From NCBI RefSeq assembly GCF_013004595.1, contig NZ_JABEMC010000001.1:62001-126000 (forward strand): a stretch of DNA of 64,000 bases. The letters are read 5' to 3'. How positions within the stretch are numbered: position 1 is the stretch's first letter; each line of letters begins with the position of its first letter. The translations under genes were made by a program, and so were the position numbers. The DNA is from Brevibacterium luteolum. GTDB taxonomy: Bacteria; Actinomycetota; Actinomycetes; Actinomycetales; Brevibacteriaceae. Shown here piece by piece: positions 22,521 through 31,692 of this stretch. The notes under the pieces are model-generated. The model made no database searches. It had not been told where the DNA came from and was given only the letters and a program-made list of their open reading frames with translations.

Positions 22521-24152
22521 TCAGTGTTCGACGGCCTTCTCTGCGCCGTAGCCGGTCATTGAGCGGACCTCCATTTCGGCTGCGAGCTTCGGATCCTCAC
22601 CGCGCTTGCCGGTCAGTGATCCGATGAAGCCGAGCAGGAATCCGACAGGAATCGAGATGATGCCCGGGTTCTGCAGCGGGAAGATCGCGAAGTCGATGTT
22701 CGGCCCGAGCATCGCTGTCTCCGTGCCGGAGACCACCGGGGAGATCGCAATGAGGCCGACGGCGGTGATGAGCCCGCCGTAGATCGACCACACCGCACCG
22801 CGGGTGGTGAATCGGCGCCAGAACAGCGAGTACAGGATCGTCGGCAGGTTCGCGCTCGCCGCAACCGCGAAGGCCAGGGCGACGAGGAAGGCGATGTTCT
22901 GTCCCTGCACACCGATGCCGCCGAAGATCGCGACACCGCCGATCGCCAGCACGGTGATGCGGGCGACCTTCACCTCGGTCTGTTGTGTGACGGTGCCGCG
23001 CTTGATGACTGAGTTGTAGATGTCGTGCGAGAACGATGCTGCTGCGGTGATCGTCAGGCCGGCGACGACGGCGAGGATCGTCGCGAAGGCGACTGCCGAG
23101 ATCGTGCCGAGCAGGATCGGCCCGCCGAGTTCGAGCGCGAGCAGCGGTGCTGCCGAGTTCACTCCGCCTGGGGCGTTCTCGATCGCCTCGGAGCCGACCA
23201 TGGCGGCAGCGCCGTAGCCGAGCACCAGGGTGAAGAGGTAGAAGATGCCGATGAGCCAGATCGCCCAGACCACCGAGCGGCGGGCTTCAAGTGCGGTCGG
23301 GACGGTGTAGAAGCGCATGAGCACGTGCGGCAGCGCAGCGGTGCCGAGCACCAGAGCGATCGACAGGGACACGAAGTCGATCGGCAGCGCGCCGTACTTG
23401 AGTCCTGGGGCGAGCAGCGCCTCGGGCGGGTCAGCAGTCGCATTGGCAACGGCATCGCCAAGCAGCTGGGAGAAGTTGAACCCGTTGATCGCCAGCACCC
23501 AGACGGTCATGATGCCAGCGCCGCCGATGAGCAGGAACGCCTTGACGATCTGCACCCAGGTGGTGCCCTTCATGCCGCCGAACAAGACGTACATGATCAT
23601 GAGCACGCCGACGACGGCGACGACGATCGACTGGCCGGTCTTGCTGTCGATGCCCAGCAGCAGGGACACGAGTCCACCGGCGCCGGCCATCTGGGCGAGC
23701 AGGTAGAAGAAGCACACCGCCAGTGTCGACATCGCCGCAGCCAGGCGCACGGGGCGCTGCTTGAGGCGGAAGGAGAGCACGTCGGCCATCGTGAATTTGC
23801 CGGTGTTGCGCAGGAGCTCGGCGACGAGCAGCAGTGCGACGAGCCAGGCGACGAGGAAGCCGATCGAGTAGAGGAAGCCGTCGTAGCCGGTCACCGCGAT
23901 GGCACCGACGATGCCGAGGAAGGAGGCGGCTGAGAGGTAGTCCCCGGAGATCGCAAAGCCGTTCTGCGGGCCGGAGAACGATCGGCCACCGGCATAGAAG
24001 TCGGAAGCGCTCGCATTGCGCTTGGCGACACGGAAGACGATCGTCATCGTGATGGCGACGAAGACGAGGAAGATCGCGATGTTGAGGACGGGATTGTTCT
24101 CTGCGGTGGGATTGTCCTGGGCCACCGTGGTCAGTGCGGCTGCGAGCGTCAT
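22521..24152 (-). CDS. Acetate/monocarboxylate sodium symporter (ActP/MctC-like, SSS family)
   Basis: This 543-residue protein has about 13 transmembrane helices and the solute:sodium symporter core. Signs are the early block ASDFYAGGRSFSGPQNGFAISGD (residues about 48-70, counted as two parts), MADVLSFRLKQRPVRL, and the long SFSHDIYN region. These are characteristic of the ActP/MctC branch, which takes up acetate, propionate or pyruvate. The ATG overlaps the stop of the DUF485 gene upstream (ATGA), the usual operon partner. No residue loss is apparent. Expression would respond to carbon source through the CRP/GlxR-like box upstream of the operon. Confidence 0.85.
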   Translation of the reverse strand: MTLAAALTTVAQDNPTAENNPVLNIAIFLVFVAITMTIVFRVAKRNASASDFYAGGRSFSGPQNGFAISGDYLSAASFLGIVGAIAVTGYDGFLYSIGFLVAWLVALLLVAELLRNTGKFTMADVLSFRLKQRPVRLAAAMSTLAVCFFYLLAQMAGAGGLVSLLLGIDSKTGQSIVVAVVGVLMIMYVLFGGMKGTTWVQIVKAFLLIGGAGIMTVWVLAINGFNFSQLLGDAVANATADPPEALLAPGLKYGALPIDFVSLSIALVLGTAALPHVLMRFYTVPTALEARRSVVWAIWLIGIFYLFTLVLGYGAAAMVGSEAIENAPGGVNSAAPLLALELGGPILLGTISAVAFATILAVVAGLTITAAASFSHDIYNSVIKRGTVTQQTEVKVARITVLAIGGVAIFGGIGVQGQNIAFLVALAFAVAASANLPTILYSLFWRRFTTRGAVWSIYGGLITAVGLIAISPVVSGTETAMLGPNIDFAIFPLQNPGIISIPVGFLLGFIGSLTGKRGEDPKLAAEMEVRSMTGYGAEKAVEH

Positions 24153-24565
24153 CGTTGGCCCTCCTCGTTCTCGGCGGGGGTCTCTGCAGCTTTGCCGACG
24201 GTATGGGCACCGGGGGTGTCTGCGGGGCGTTCGGCGAAGTCGGCGGCCTGCTTCTCCAGCATCAGGCGGATCTCGTTGGCTGCCGGGTCGATGCGCTGGT
24301 TGGCGAACCGAACGTAGACCATCGTGATGATGAAGGTTGTGGCGAACTGGCCGAGGCCGAGCAAGATGCCGAGGTTGATGTTGCCGATCACCGGGGTCGC
24401 CATGAAGTCATGGGCATAGGCGCCGAGCAGTACATAGGCGAAGTACCAGAGGAAGAAGAACGCGCTCAGCGGCAGCACCAGCGAGCGGTGCTTCTTCTTC
24501 AGCGCTTGGAACTCCGGTTGGGATTCGACTTTCTCGAAGTCGATAGCTGCGGTCGGTGGAGACAC
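24149..24565 (-). CDS. DUF485 membrane protein, partner of the acetate symporter
   Basis: I use the GTG at 24565, preceded by AAAGGAATG; a longer in-frame extension lacks a ribosome binding site. The resulting 138-residue protein begins with a soluble helix (FEKVESQPEFQALKKKHRS). Two transmembrane helices follow (LPLSAFFFLWYFAYVLLGAY and LGILLGLGQFATTFIITMVYV), then a polar C-terminus. This is the DUF485 (YjcH-like) family that is nearly always co-transcribed with ActP/MctC symporters. Its precise role, possibly stabilising or regulating the transporter, is not established. Confidence 0.8.
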   Translation of the reverse strand: MSPPTAAIDFEKVESQPEFQALKKKHRSLVLPLSAFFFLWYFAYVLLGAYAHDFMATPVIGNINLGILLGLGQFATTFIITMVYVRFANQRIDPAANEIRLMLEKQAADFAERPADTPGAHTVGKAAETPAENEEGQR

Positions 24566-24672
24566 TGAGACACCATTCCTTTCGCTGCCGCAGGATTGGA
24601 CGCGGCTCTGCGAAACAATACGCCGATGAAACTGTGACCGACGCCACATCATTCAGTCTGTTATCAAGATGT

Positions 24673-24688
24673 TGTGATCTTGCACACA
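24673..24688. promoter_or_regulatory. CRP/GlxR-like box upstream of the symporter operon
   Basis: TGTGATCTTGCACACA has nine of ten conserved positions of TGTGA-N6-TCACA. It overlaps a perfect inverted repeat CAAGAT-GTTGTG-ATCTTG (24665-24682). It lies about 110 bases before the start of the DUF485 gene. In actinobacteria such boxes bind the cAMP receptor homologue and often control acetate genes. Confidence 0.5.
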
Positions 24689-24692
24689 GAAA

Positions 24693-24727
24693 ACGCCGGC
24701 CGAGACCCTGCGGTCTGCAGCCGGCGT
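24693..24727 (-). terminator. Terminator of the anchored nuclease gene
   Basis: ACGCCGGC (24693-24700) pairs with GCCGGCGT (24720-24727), and inside it AGACC pairs with GGTCT. On the minus strand the stem is followed by TTTTCTGTG, a short T-run, so this is a rho-independent terminator for the gene ending at 24753. Confidence 0.75.
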
Positions 24728-24752
24728 CTGCGTGGACAGGTATATGTCCTGG

Positions 24753-27533
24753 TCAGCCCTTGCGGCGGCGGGTCAGTGCGACCGCACCGGCACCGAGGCC
24801 GACGAGCACACCGGCCACGGCCAGGCTGCCGAGCTCCATGCCCGTGCGCGGCAGGCGGCGATCGTCAGCTGAGTGCTGGCGATCCGTGCGCGGATCCTTC
24901 GACGAGTCCGGCGAGCCCTTGCGGTCCCCGTCGTCCTGGCCCTGGTCATCATCGTTCTGACCCTGGTCGTCGTCGTTGTTGCCCTGATCGTCTCCGTTGT
25001 CATCGGAGGGGTCATCGCTTGGATCCACCGTCGGGTCGACCGTCGGATCCTGGCTCGGATCGTCGGTCGGCTCTTCACCGGCGTCCTCGTCGACGTTGAA
25101 GCCGACGATGAGCGGATCATGATCCGAGGAGCGGAAGACCGAATCGTCGTAGAGGTTGCGGACGTTGTTGTTGTAGCGGCTGTACTCTAGGCCGACCGAC
25201 TCACCGGAGTTGATGTTCCACACATCGGCACCGGTGACATCGCCTGCGAGCTCTGCGCTGGCGAGGATGTGGTCGAGGCTGCCGACGCGGCCGCCGAACA
25301 GATAGGTCTGCTCGTCGGTGTGCTCCTCGCCGAGGTTGGTGTAACCGGCCTCGTAGAACACCTGCATCGGGTCCTCGAAGGTGTAGGAGTTGAAGTCGCC
25401 GAGCAGGAACGCCTTATCGGTTCCGGTGGCCTTCTTCTGCTCATCGGCGAACCCGACGAGCGCCTTCGCCTGCTTGACGCGGTCGGCGTTCGAGGCGCCC
25501 TGGCCGTCGCCGGAGTCCTCGTTGCCGTCACCGGAGCCGGAGCCCTTGGACTTGAAGTGGTTGACGATCGCGACGAACTCCGCCTCGGTGTCACCGGGCT
25601 TCGCGAAGGCCTGCGCGAGCGGGGCGCGGGCGTTCTTGTAGGCCGCGTTGTCGAGGATCGCCGGGGTGCCGACCGGCTCGGCCTTCGCGGTCTGGTAGAT
25701 GAACGCGGTGCGGATGACATCCTCACCGACGGCCGGGACCTGTTCGGGGCTGGCCGCAGCCGCCCACTTCTCAGAACCGGCAGCGGCGTTGAGCGCGTCG
25801 ACGAGCTGGTTGAGTGCGTCGTCGCGGTCCTTGCCGAAGGCCGCCGACTGCTCGATCTCCTCGAGCGCGACGATCGAGGCATCGAGGGTGTTGATGCCGT
25901 TGACGATCTTGGCCTGCTGGCGTTCGAAGTTCTCGGCGTTGGCCGCACCGCGGGCAGCGCAGCCGCTGCGCACGGTGATTGGGTTGCCCTCGCGGTCGGT
26001 GTAGTACTGGCAGCCTGAGAGCTCGTCACCGGTGGTCGGGAAGTAGTTGAGCACGTTGTAGCTGGCGATGCTCAGCTGCCCGCCCACCGCCTCGGGAGCG
26101 GCCGGACGGTTGTTGGCGAACGTCGCCGGAGCGGCCTCGTCCTCGTTGTCACCGGTGACGGTCGCGGTGGGCTGCAGGCGCCAGGTGTCGTGTCCGTAGC
26201 CGAGCACCGCCGCCGAGGTGAAGGTCGCCTCAGCGCCGACGCGCACCGGGTTGTCGAGGGAGACGTAGGGCACCGGCACGTCGCTGGCCTTGCCGGTGAA
26301 GTCGCGGGTCGCGCCGTCGTCGAGGAGGTAGAAGCGATCGTTGTTCTCCGCTTCGAGCTTCTTGGCCTCATCGGTGCCGGGGCGGTGGGCGTCGGTGTGG
26401 TGGCGCAGCGGCTTCGTGCCGTTGGTCAGGCCGACCTCGCCGTAGCGGTTGGCGGTGTAGGTGTCGGCCACGGTGATCGGGCCGGCTGGGTGGACGAGCA
26501 TGCCCTCAAGCGATTCGCGGGCCTCATCGCCGTCCGGCAGTGCGCCGGTGAACGGCTTGGGGGCCTCAGCCGGCTCGCTCAGCTCGGTCAGGCCGCTGCC
26601 GGTCACGGTGATCTGGGTCTGGCCGTAGTATTCGCTGACCGTGCCGGTGACCTCGACGTGCACGCCGGGCTTGACGGTGCCGACGGTGTCCTTCGAGTAC
26701 ACGAACAAGCCCTCTGAGGCGCCGGGCACCTGGTGGGCGTCGCCGCCGCTGCCGGCGGTCTGGATGAAGTACCCGTCGAGGCCGCCCTCGGGGTAGGCGG
26801 CGGTGACGACACCGCGGGTGCTGACGGTCTTGCCGTCGAGCGGGCTGGTCTGACCGGTGCCCTGGATCTCGGAGATCGGGGTGAGGTTGGCCGGATCCGT
26901 CGGATCGTCGGTGAGGTCGTCTGTCGGGTCGGGGTTCGGTGCGTCGCCGGAGAGTTCGCCGGGAGTCGGTGTGCCGGCGCTCCAGCTGCTGCCGGACTTC
27001 TGGATCGACTGGCCCTTCGGGGCCGTCGCGCCGGTCGGGGTCGCCTGCGCGCCCTGGGCCGCCTCGGGCAGCTGGTCGCTGGAACCTGCGGTGACGCCGC
27101 GGCCGCCGGCGGTGCCGCCGACCTGTGCGAAGTCCTGCAGCTCGCCGTCGGCATCGACGACGAAGGCAGAGGAGCCGTATGCGCCATCGGCGGCGGTGCC
27201 GGACTTGACGGAGTTGGTGATCGGCACCATCACCGCGTGCGCGCCGGAGTCCGGGGCAGTGGTGCCAGCCGGCAGGGTCACGACGTGGGCGTCGGACTGC
27301 GGGTCGCCGCCACGGGTGACCGAGCCGACGGTCCAGCCGGAGAGGTCGGTGCCGGGATCAGCGGCGATCTCGATGAAGTCGGTGTCGTCGGCACCGGCGT
27401 AGGCGATCTCGGAGATCGTCGCCGTGCCGGCCGGTGCCGCAGCCGCCGGAATGGCGATGAGCGCACCGGAGGTGCCGGCTGCGATGAGCACGGAACCGGC
27501 CACAGCCGTTGCGCGCAGATGGAGGGAGTGCAT
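24753..27533 (-). CDS. Cell-wall-anchored extracellular nuclease (ExeM/NucH family)
   Basis: The protein has 926 residues with the start at ATG 27533 (AAGGATTCCTCC upstream). A signal peptide covers residues 1-33. A lamin-tail-like domain follows (about 35-130, TISEIAYAG, DFIEIAADPG), then an OB-fold-like domain (about 225-330, LDGKTVSTRGVVTA). The catalytic domain is an endonuclease/exonuclease/phosphatase domain (about 480-815) starting LSIASYNVLNYFPTT and containing ALEEIEQ, LLGDFNSY and SSDHDPLIVGF. An acidic Asp/Asn/Gln-rich spacer leads to a sortase signal (LPRTG, hydrophobic helix, RRRKG). The enzyme should degrade extracellular DNA at the cell surface, giving phosphate or nucleosides. 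Confidence 0.85.
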   Translation of the reverse strand: MHSLHLRATAVAGSVLIAAGTSGALIAIPAAAAPAGTATISEIAYAGADDTDFIEIAADPGTDLSGWTVGSVTRGGDPQSDAHVVTLPAGTTAPDSGAHAVMVPITNSVKSGTAADGAYGSSAFVVDADGELQDFAQVGGTAGGRGVTAGSSDQLPEAAQGAQATPTGATAPKGQSIQKSGSSWSAGTPTPGELSGDAPNPDPTDDLTDDPTDPANLTPISEIQGTGQTSPLDGKTVSTRGVVTAAYPEGGLDGYFIQTAGSGGDAHQVPGASEGLFVYSKDTVGTVKPGVHVEVTGTVSEYYGQTQITVTGSGLTELSEPAEAPKPFTGALPDGDEARESLEGMLVHPAGPITVADTYTANRYGEVGLTNGTKPLRHHTDAHRPGTDEAKKLEAENNDRFYLLDDGATRDFTGKASDVPVPYVSLDNPVRVGAEATFTSAAVLGYGHDTWRLQPTATVTGDNEDEAAPATFANNRPAAPEAVGGQLSIASYNVLNYFPTTGDELSGCQYYTDREGNPITVRSGCAARGAANAENFERQQAKIVNGINTLDASIVALEEIEQSAAFGKDRDDALNQLVDALNAAAGSEKWAAAASPEQVPAVGEDVIRTAFIYQTAKAEPVGTPAILDNAAYKNARAPLAQAFAKPGDTEAEFVAIVNHFKSKGSGSGDGNEDSGDGQGASNADRVKQAKALVGFADEQKKATGTDKAFLLGDFNSYTFEDPMQVFYEAGYTNLGEEHTDEQTYLFGGRVGSLDHILASAELAGDVTGADVWNINSGESVGLEYSRYNNNVRNLYDDSVFRSSDHDPLIVGFNVDEDAGEEPTDDPSQDPTVDPTVDPSDDPSDDNGDDQGNNDDDQGQNDDDQGQDDGDRKGSPDSSKDPRTDRQHSADDRRLPRTGMELGSLAVAGVLVGLGAGAVALTRRRKG

Positions 27534-27679
27534 GGAGGAATCCTTCAGTCGGAGTGCACCCCGGATGACCGGGAGTGCAGATGAGACTCTTCCACGGTAC
27601 CCAGGATTCACTCAGAAATCGGGAGTCCGGTCCAAAGTTCTGCTGAACAACACGTAACCTGTCAGCGATCTCGGCAGGC

Positions 27680-27982
27680 TCAGCTGCCGGTGCGCTGCTT
27701 GAACTCGACCTCGACGAAGGCGCATTCGGTGTCGGACTTGTTGATGACGTTGTGCTCGCTGCCGACCGGGCGGGTGTAGCTGGCGCCGGGGACGAGCACG
27801 TTCTCGAACGTCTCCTCCGGTGTCACCACCGTCAGCGTGCCCGGTTCGGTCGGCACGACGACATAGTCCATCTCATGAACGTGCATCGTCGTCTCGGATC
27901 CGGGCGGGAAGCGCCATTCGGTCACGCGGGTGAACTCGTTGTCGATCTGGACGGTCGCAATCGCCTGGGTGTACTCGCTCAT
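27680..27982 (-). CDS. Small cupin-domain protein
   Basis: The protein has 100 residues from ATG 27982. It is a single cupin barrel with motif 1 in PPGSETTMHVHEMDYVV (residues about 27-43; His37, His39 and the downstream Glu are candidate metal ligands) and motif 2 in the YTRPVGSEHNVINKS segment. It resembles small cupins of unknown substrate found in many actinobacteria. It lies behind putA with 66 bases and a strong hairpin between them, so it is probably transcribed separately or at a reduced level. The function is not known. Confidence 0.7.
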   Translation of the reverse strand: MSEYTQAIATVQIDNEFTRVTEWRFPPGSETTMHVHEMDYVVVPTEPGTLTVVTPEETFENVLVPGASYTRPVGSEHNVINKSDTECAFVEVEFKQRTGS

Positions 27983-27994
27983 GCAAACAGCATA

Positions 27995-28026
27995 GCCGCG
28001 GGCGCATGCGATCATGCGTCCGCGGC
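27995..28026 (-). terminator. Terminator between putA and the cupin gene
   Basis: GCCGCGGGCGCATG (27995-28008) pairs with CATGCGTCCGCGGC (28013-28026), 13 of 14 bases, around a CGAT loop. It lies 23 bases after the stop of putA on the minus strand. There is no T-run, so termination may be partial. Confidence 0.6.
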
Positions 28027-28048
28027 CATGGCTGCGATCGGGCGGGAC

Positions 28049-31000
28049 TCAGCCCATGAGGTCGTGTGCGAGCTCGTGGAAGTCGCTGCTCGGATTGCCG
28101 AACCGGTGCAGCGTCATCGAGATCGCCTGTTCGTGGACGTAGTAGCGCTGCTCGACGCGGGCTGAGCTCACGACGTCCTGGTCGATGAGCGCGACCTCGG
28201 GACGGTCGACGGTCGCCTCCCGCAGCTCCGGTTCGACCGAGCCGACGATCCGGATCCGGGCGCCGACGGTGTCGTCGTAGTTGCCATCCGCCACGGCGGA
28301 AGCGAACGCGTCGGCGGTCTCGACTGCCACCTCGGTCTCAGTGTCCGTCGCCGAGGTGGTGCTCGCCTGGAGTGCGTCGCGGGCGGCTTCGACGAGCTCG
28401 TCGGAGCAGTCGGGGTGGACCGAGACGAGCAGCGGGGCGCCGACGGTCCGGCCGGCATGGGCGGTGCGGCGCACATGGTCGCCCACGGCATCGGGAGTCA
28501 CGCGGATGGTGACTGGACGGGGCAGGTGGCGGAAGATGTTGGCCTCAGCCTGCAGATCGGTCGGGTCGGCCGGCTTGCCGAAGAACTCCCGGTAGACCTT
28601 CTCATCATCGCCGTAGGCCTTCGCCAGCCAGTCCGAACCGGTGCCGGCGGTCGCGTGCGCGTCGCCGGGCAGCTCGGCATCGCGCCAGTCGCCGAAGAGC
28701 ATGAGGTAGTTCGGTCCGCCGGCCTTCGAGCCGAGACCCACCGAGGACAGCTTCCAGCCGCCGAAGGGCTGACGGCGCACGATCGCGCCGGTGATGCCGC
28801 GGTTGACGTAGACGTTGCCGGCCTCGACCTCGTCGAGCCACTGGGCGACCTCGGAGGTGTCGAGTGAGTGGATGCCGGCGGTCAGGCCGAAGTCGACGGC
28901 GTTCTGCAGCTCAAGGGCCTCATCGAGGTCCTTCGCATGCATGAGGCCGAGCACCGGGCCGAAGCATTCGGTGAGGTGGAAGAACGAACCGGGCTTGACG
29001 CCGTCCTTGACGCCGGGGCTCCACAGCCGGCCGGAGTCATCGAGCATCTTCGGCTCGACCAGCCACGACTCACCCTCATCGAGCTGGGTGAGGGCACGTT
29101 CGAGCTTCTCGGAGGGCGCTTCGGTCAGCGGGCCCATCTCGGCGAAGAGGTTGGTCGGGTAGTCGACGACCATCGAGGAGGCGGCGTCGACGATCTGCCG
29201 GCGGTAGCGTTCGGAGTCGTACACCGAGCCGACGAGGATGCCCAGCGATGCCGCCGAGCACTTCTGCCCGGCGTGGCCGAACGCGGAGGCCACGAGGTCG
29301 GCGACGGCGAGATCGCGGTCGGCGGCCGGGGTGATGACCAGAGCGTTCTTGCCCGAGGTCTCGGCGTTGATCTCGAGTTCGGGGTTGAAGCTCTTGAACA
29401 GCGAGGCCGTCTCCGAGGCACCGGTGAGGATGACGCGGTCGACGTCGGGGTGGGCGAGCAGCGCCTTGCCGATGTCGCCCTCGCTCGGGGCGACGATCTG
29501 CAGCACCTCGCGCGGCACACCGGCCTGCCACAGGCAGTCGACGAGTAGGGCCGAGCAGTGCGGGGTCGGTGAGGACGGCTTGTGGATGACCGAGGCGCCG
29601 GCGGCCAGTGCGGCGACGGTCGAACCGGTCGGGATCGCGACCGGGAAGTTCCACGGCGGTGTCACGACGACGAGCTCATCGGGTTCGAACCGGGCGCCGG
29701 CGATCTGCTCGAGTTCGAGGGCCTGGCCGGCGTAGTAGCGGATGAAGTCGATCGCCTCGGAGACCTCCGGGTCGGACTGCGCGAAGGTCTTGCCGGCCTC
29801 GGCGGCCATTGTGGTGAGGAACTCCCCGCGGCGGTTGGCGAAGATGTCGGCGGCAGCCAGCAGGATCTGCCCGCGGCCGGCGGCACCGAGCTCCCGCCAG
29901 CCGCTCGCAGCGGCCTTGCCCGCAGCGATCCGGGACTCCATATCGGCAACCGACTCCACCGCCTCGGGAGCGGGGCGGCCCTGAAGCCAGTCACCGGCGC
30001 GCACCGGTTCGATGAGCTGCTCGGCCCAGCGCTGATTGGCCGGCAGTGCCGGGTCGGTGTCGGGTTCGTTGACGAACTCGCCGAGGCGGTGGTCGCCGGC
30101 GTACTCCTGGGTGCGGTCCTGCGTGCGGTTCGGGCGCGGGGCCGTCTCACCGTCAGCGGCGAGGATCTCCTTGAGATCGTCGACGGCGGCGCGGAAGCGC
30201 TCCTCTTCCTGGCGGAAGGCGGCGTTGCCGTTGCGCAGCTCGAAGATCGTCGACATGAAGTTCTCCGCAGACGAGTTCTCCTCCAGGCGGCGGACGAGGT
30301 AGGAGATCGCGACGTCGAACTCAGCCGGGTGGACGGCCGGTACGTAGAGCAGCAGCTGGCCGACATCGGCGCTGATCGCCGCCGACTGTTCGGTCGCCAT
30401 GCCCTGCAGCATCTCGAACTCGACCCGGTCGGCGACCCCGCGCGACAGGGACAGCTCGTGGGCGAAGGCGATGTCGAAGAGGTTGTGGCCGGCCACGCCG
30501 ATGCGCAGCCCGGTCATCCGCTCGCGCTGGAACAGCCAGTGCAGCACGCGCTTGTAGTTGGCGTCGGTGGCCTCCTTCGACGGGCAGGTCGTCAGCGGCC
30601 AGCCGGCGATCTCAGCATGCACCTGCTCCATCGGCAGGTTCGCGCCCTTGACGAGGCGGACCTTGATGCCGGCCCCGCCGTCGGCGACGCGCTCATCGGC
30701 GAAGGCGGCCAGGCGCTGCATGGCGGCCAGCGCATCGGGTAGGTAGGCCTGCAGCACGATGCCGGCTTCGAGGTGCTTGAGCTCCGGTTCGCTCAGCAGG
30801 CGGGTGAAGACCTCCAGGGTGATCTCCAGGTCGCCGTACTCCTCCATGTCGAGGTTGATGAACTTCGAACCGGCCGGGGCCTTGGCGGCCTCGCGGTAGA
30901 GCGGGCGCAGCCGGTCGAGGACGTACTCGACGGTGTCCTCGAAGGCCCACAGATTGATCTGCGAGGCGATCGAGGAGGCCTTGATGGAGACGTAGTCAAC

Positions 31001-31519
31001 GTCATCGCGGGCGAGCAGCTCGTGGGTGCGCTCCAGGTGGCGGTCAGCCTCCTCATCACCGAGGACAGCCTCGCCGAGCAGGTTGATGTTGAGACGGTGC
31101 CCGTCAGCGGTGAGCGTGGCAACGGCCTTGCCGAGCTGCTCAGGCCGGGCGTCGACGATCATGTGCCCGACCATCGAGCGCAGGCGGGCCCGGGCGGCGG
31201 GCACGACGACCTGCGGAGCGATGGGGGCGAGTGCCGAACCGGCCTTGATCTGGGCGCGGTCGAGAGCCGAGATCGTCGCCGGTGCCATCGCTGCGACCTC
31301 GCGCAGCGCTTGGGCGGCGGAGTGGGAGTCCTCGGTGCGGATGACGCGGTCGACGAAGCCGACGGTGAAGTCCAGGCCCTTGGGGTCGGACAGGATCGCG
31401 GCGAGCCGTTCGGCGGCCGGGTCCTTGGCCGCAGGCGTGCCGGCCGAGATCCGCAGCCACCGGCGCACGCGGTCGACGGCGGCCTCGGTGATGGCCGTGA
31501 GATTGGTGTCCTCGATCAT
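28049..31519 (-). CDS. putA: Bifunctional proline dehydrogenase / P5C dehydrogenase
   Basis: The protein has 1156 residues from ATG 31519, with AAGGAGG four to five bases upstream. Residues about 120-450 are the FAD proline dehydrogenase barrel (KASSIASQINLWAFE, INLDMEEY, GIKVRLVKGAN, RIGVAGHNLFD). Residues about 540-960 are the aldehyde dehydrogenase (TPPWNFPVAIP, general base Glu720 in INAETSGKN, nucleophile Cys754 in GQKCSAAS). About 180 further residues follow. It lacks the N-terminal DNA-binding domain of enteric PutA, so it should be catalytic only and convert proline to glutamate. A regulator gene is divergent from it, and the 173-bp region between them holds a hairpin and an inverted repeat. 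Confidence 0.9.
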   Translation of the reverse strand: MIEDTNLTAITEAAVDRVRRWLRISAGTPAAKDPAAERLAAILSDPKGLDFTVGFVDRVIRTEDSHSAAQALREVAAMAPATISALDRAQIKAGSALAPIAPQVVVPAARARLRSMVGHMIVDARPEQLGKAVATLTADGHRLNINLLGEAVLGDEEADRHLERTHELLARDDVDYVSIKASSIASQINLWAFEDTVEYVLDRLRPLYREAAKAPAGSKFINLDMEEYGDLEITLEVFTRLLSEPELKHLEAGIVLQAYLPDALAAMQRLAAFADERVADGGAGIKVRLVKGANLPMEQVHAEIAGWPLTTCPSKEATDANYKRVLHWLFQRERMTGLRIGVAGHNLFDIAFAHELSLSRGVADRVEFEMLQGMATEQSAAISADVGQLLLYVPAVHPAEFDVAISYLVRRLEENSSAENFMSTIFELRNGNAAFRQEEERFRAAVDDLKEILAADGETAPRPNRTQDRTQEYAGDHRLGEFVNEPDTDPALPANQRWAEQLIEPVRAGDWLQGRPAPEAVESVADMESRIAAGKAAASGWRELGAAGRGQILLAAADIFANRRGEFLTTMAAEAGKTFAQSDPEVSEAIDFIRYYAGQALELEQIAGARFEPDELVVVTPPWNFPVAIPTGSTVAALAAGASVIHKPSSPTPHCSALLVDCLWQAGVPREVLQIVAPSEGDIGKALLAHPDVDRVILTGASETASLFKSFNPELEINAETSGKNALVITPAADRDLAVADLVASAFGHAGQKCSAASLGILVGSVYDSERYRRQIVDAASSMVVDYPTNLFAEMGPLTEAPSEKLERALTQLDEGESWLVEPKMLDDSGRLWSPGVKDGVKPGSFFHLTECFGPVLGLMHAKDLDEALELQNAVDFGLTAGIHSLDTSEVAQWLDEVEAGNVYVNRGITGAIVRRQPFGGWKLSSVGLGSKAGGPNYLMLFGDWRDAELPGDAHATAGTGSDWLAKAYGDDEKVYREFFGKPADPTDLQAEANIFRHLPRPVTIRVTPDAVGDHVRRTAHAGRTVGAPLLVSVHPDCSDELVEAARDALQASTTSATDTETEVAVETADAFASAVADGNYDDTVGARIRIVGSVEPELREATVDRPEVALIDQDVVSSARVEQRYYVHEQAISMTLHRFGNPSSDFHELAHDLMG

Positions 31520-31534
31520 GGTGCCTCCTTGCCA

Positions 31535-31551
31535 GGCTGCCCCAGGCAGCC
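31535..31551. promoter_or_regulatory. Small hairpin in the putA leader
   Basis: GGCTGCC (31535-31541) pairs with GGCAGCC (31545-31551) around CCA, 16 bases upstream of the putA start codon and next to its ribosome binding site. It could be an operator or an mRNA structure affecting initiation. Confidence 0.4.
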
Positions 31552-31645
31552 GAACCGAGCGATATGCCCTGCGGCGTCCTGCCGCGTGTGCGCCCAGTAT
31601 GCGGTCGGCCCGCCGGCCACGTCATGCATCTCACATCGATCTGCC

Positions 31646-31666
31646 ATACTGATGAGTCAGAAGTAT
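31646..31666. promoter_or_regulatory. Imperfect palindrome in the putA/regulator intergenic region
   Basis: ATACTGATGAGTCAGAAGTAT (31646-31666) has arms ATACTGA and TCAG-AA-GTAT that match apart from a two-base insertion. It lies 27 bases upstream of the regulator start codon. It is a candidate operator for the divergent fusion regulator, which would then act on itself and on putA. Confidence 0.4.
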
Positions 31667-31692
31667 TGACTGTTCCCGAGGAGGTGGTCGCT

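Noticed and set aside
22377-22562. Open frame across the tRNA fragment and the terminator
   Set aside because: It spans a tRNA 3' end and a perfect 15-bp hairpin and has no ribosome binding site, so it is a chance frame.
23025-23933. Plus-strand frame opposite the symporter gene
   Set aside because: It is an antisense shadow of a well-supported membrane transporter and has no ribosome binding site.
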